Assembly: GCA_041160955.1 (NCBI GenBank) | Contig: JBEAVK010000382.1 | Coordinates: 1-16,107, forward strand | Direction of reading: 5' to 3' | Source of the DNA: M3007 sp041160955 | GTDB lineage: Bacteria > Bacteroidota > Bacteroidia > Chitinophagales > Saprospiraceae | Length of the DNA stretch: 16,107 nucleotides | Shown: piece by piece, positions 14,761 to 16,107 of the stretch | Position numbering within the stretch: the first letter of the stretch is position 1 | Layout of the letters: each line of letters begins with the position of its first letter | The notes under the pieces: model-generated | What the model was told of the DNA's origin: nothing | Databases searched by the model: none | Seen by the model: the letters and a program-made list of their open reading frames with translations, nothing else | Position numbers and translations under genes: made by a program

Positions 14761-16029
14761 ATGTTAACAAAACAGTTTTTTTTATGCGCGCTAAGTATTT
14801 GCGCGTCGCTACATCTATTTGCACAAAGTACTTGGAAGATTTTACCATCATCACCAGGTGCGAGTAGCAGTGAGACTCGCATTGATGATGTTTTTTTTCT
14901 CAACAAATTAGAAGGTTGGTGTGCTACTGGAGGAGGCAATATCTATCATACTGCCGATGGAGGTACTAGTTGGACAAAGCAATTATCGGTCGCACCCAGT
15001 CCTTACTTTCGATGTATCGAATTTCGCAATGCACAGTTAGGATTTGCTGGTACACTCGACAAAAAACTTTATCGTTCCACCAATGGGGGTAATAGTTGGA
15101 CGAATATTGCTGCAAATATTACTCCTATACCCAACGCTGTTTGTGGCTTGTCCATCCCTACGGATTCAACCGTTTATGCGGTGGGGCAATGGAATGAGCC
15201 TGCTTTTTTGCTCAAATCTAACGATGCGGGTCTTACCTGGATCAATAAAAGTATGGCAACACAAGCCAAAGGATTAGTAGAGGTGTTATTTACTAGTCGT
15301 GATACGGGTTGGGTAGCAGGTATGGGCATAGGTGGCGCAACCATTTTGCACACAGTGGATGGCGGTGCCACGTTTACGGAATTGTTTAATTCAGGCTTTA
15401 GTGGTGAGTACGTTTGGAAATTACAACGTGTAACCCCTTTAGTCTGGGTGGGCTCCATACAAACCATGTCTAATAATGGCAGAATGGTTAAGTCAACCGA
15501 TGGTGGTTTAACATGGACTACTATACCAGCACCTATTAGTGATATGCAAGGTATTGGATTTGCTACTCCCTTAAGAGGTTGGGTAGGCGACTATAATTCA
15601 GGTTTTTATGAAACAAACGATGGCGGTAATACTTGGGCGGCTCAATTATTTGGTGGGAATTATAACCGATTTTATTTTCTAGATTCCACCTTTGCTTATG
15701 CGTCGGGGAATCGGGTTTATAAGTTTTCGCCAGAGAGTTCATCTACTATTGAGACAGATATAAGCCCTAATATAGATTTTGATTTTGATGTCAATCCAAA
15801 TCCCGCTACTGGACAAGCACAGGTGCTGTTTAATTTAGCCCAACCTGATAATATCCGTATTTCACTATTGAGCGTCAACGGCGTAGAATTACGAAATTTG
15901 CATAAAGGTCGTTATGATACAGGTAAGCACTCGGTTCAAATTGATATTACGGATATTCCTTCGGGACCTTACTTGATTTGGATGCAGCGCAACCACGGCT
16001 TATTTACAAAGCCATTTGTGGTACGCTAA
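14761..16029 (+). CDS. Secreted BNR/YCF48-like beta-propeller protein with T9SS type A sorting domain
   Basis: The 422-residue protein has a signal peptide (about 1-21, cleavage near F-A-Q) and six Asp-box-like motifs at 66-71 (D-G-G-T-S-W), 108-113 (N-G-G-N-S-W), 155-160 (D-A-G-L-T-W), 200-205 (D-G-G-A-T-F), 247-252 (D-G-G-L-T-W) and 287-292 (D-G-G-N-T-W), spaced about 40-47 residues. This spacing implies a six- or seven-bladed propeller like YCF48 or sortilin/BNR domains. No sialidase catalytic residues are evident, so a structural, adhesive or assembly role is more likely than hydrolysis. A short acidic linker leads to the T9SS sorting domain at about 343-422 (N-P-N-P-A-T, then I-R-I-S-L-L-S-V-N-G). 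Such proteins are abundant in Bacteroidota and mostly uncharacterised. No consensus promoter box was found in the 82-bp gap upstream. Confidence 0.9.
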   Translation: MLTKQFFLCALSICASLHLFAQSTWKILPSSPGASSSETRIDDVFFLNKLEGWCATGGGNIYHTADGGTSWTKQLSVAPSPYFRCIEFRNAQLGFAGTLDKKLYRSTNGGNSWTNIAANITPIPNAVCGLSIPTDSTVYAVGQWNEPAFLLKSNDAGLTWINKSMATQAKGLVEVLFTSRDTGWVAGMGIGGATILHTVDGGATFTELFNSGFSGEYVWKLQRVTPLVWVGSIQTMSNNGRMVKSTDGGLTWTTIPAPISDMQGIGFATPLRGWVGDYNSGFYETNDGGNTWAAQLFGGNYNRFYFLDSTFAYASGNRVYKFSPESSSTIETDISPNIDFDFDVNPNPATGQAQVLFNLAQPDNIRISLLSVNGVELRNLHKGRYDTGKHSVQIDITDIPSGPYLIWMQRNHGLFTKPFVVR

Positions 16030-16107
16030 TAAAAAAGGCATGAGACACAAGTACGGTGGGTGTCAAAAACACTATTGCAATGATACGTTGAGGGTAGTGG
16101 GGGGGGG

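Overview
This window looks like chromosomal DNA from a Bacteroidota bacterium, most plausibly a Saprospirales- or Chitinophagales-like lineage. Three observations support this. First, four complete genes and one fragment end in type IX secretion system (T9SS) type A C-terminal sorting domains. Second, several starts are preceded by the Bacteroidota vegetative promoter TTG-N18-TAnnTTTG. Third, start codons lack clear Shine-Dalgarno sequences. The finer placement is inference; no rRNA, tRNA, phage, CRISPR or insertion-sequence gene was seen.

Layout. 1-359 is non-coding: two near-identical 72-nt direct repeats 123 bp apart, three short hairpins with a TCC loop, and a terminator for the gene to the right. 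360-926 (-) is a membrane-anchored DUF1573 protein. 1108-1494 (-) is an isolated T9SS sorting domain with no cargo, probably a gene remnant. 1597-2652 (-) is ribD (riboflavin synthesis), and 2745-4181 (+) is a secreted GH28 glycosidase; their promoters appear to overlap. ligA (4199-6373, -) converges on the GH28 gene and diverges from selD (6508-7548, +), with back-to-back promoters between ligA and selD. The 239-bp gap after selD holds four hairpins, two of them the same TCC-loop type as at the left edge.

7788-10181 (-) is a secreted M14 zinc carboxypeptidase with a T9SS tail. 10431-12164 and 12383-14116 (+) are tandem paralogues of exactly 577 codons each: signal peptide, protease-associated (PA) domain, unrecognised middle region with a possible Ca-binding loop, and T9SS tail. 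They are separated by a strong terminator. A DinB-family putative metalloprotein (14181-14678) and a secreted six-motif BNR/YCF48-like T9SS protein (14761-16029) follow. The window ends in a run of nine G.

Functionally this is a mosaic of single-gene housekeeping units (ribD, ligA, selD) and exported proteins (GH28, M14 peptidase, PA proteins, BNR protein) suited to polymer and protein degradation at the cell surface. I see no multi-gene operon and no clear new defence or biosynthetic system. The best leads are the covarying TCC-loop hairpin family, the duplicated PA/T9SS pair with a strongly conserved 3' end, the altered zinc finger of LigA, and the overlapping ribD/GH28 promoters.
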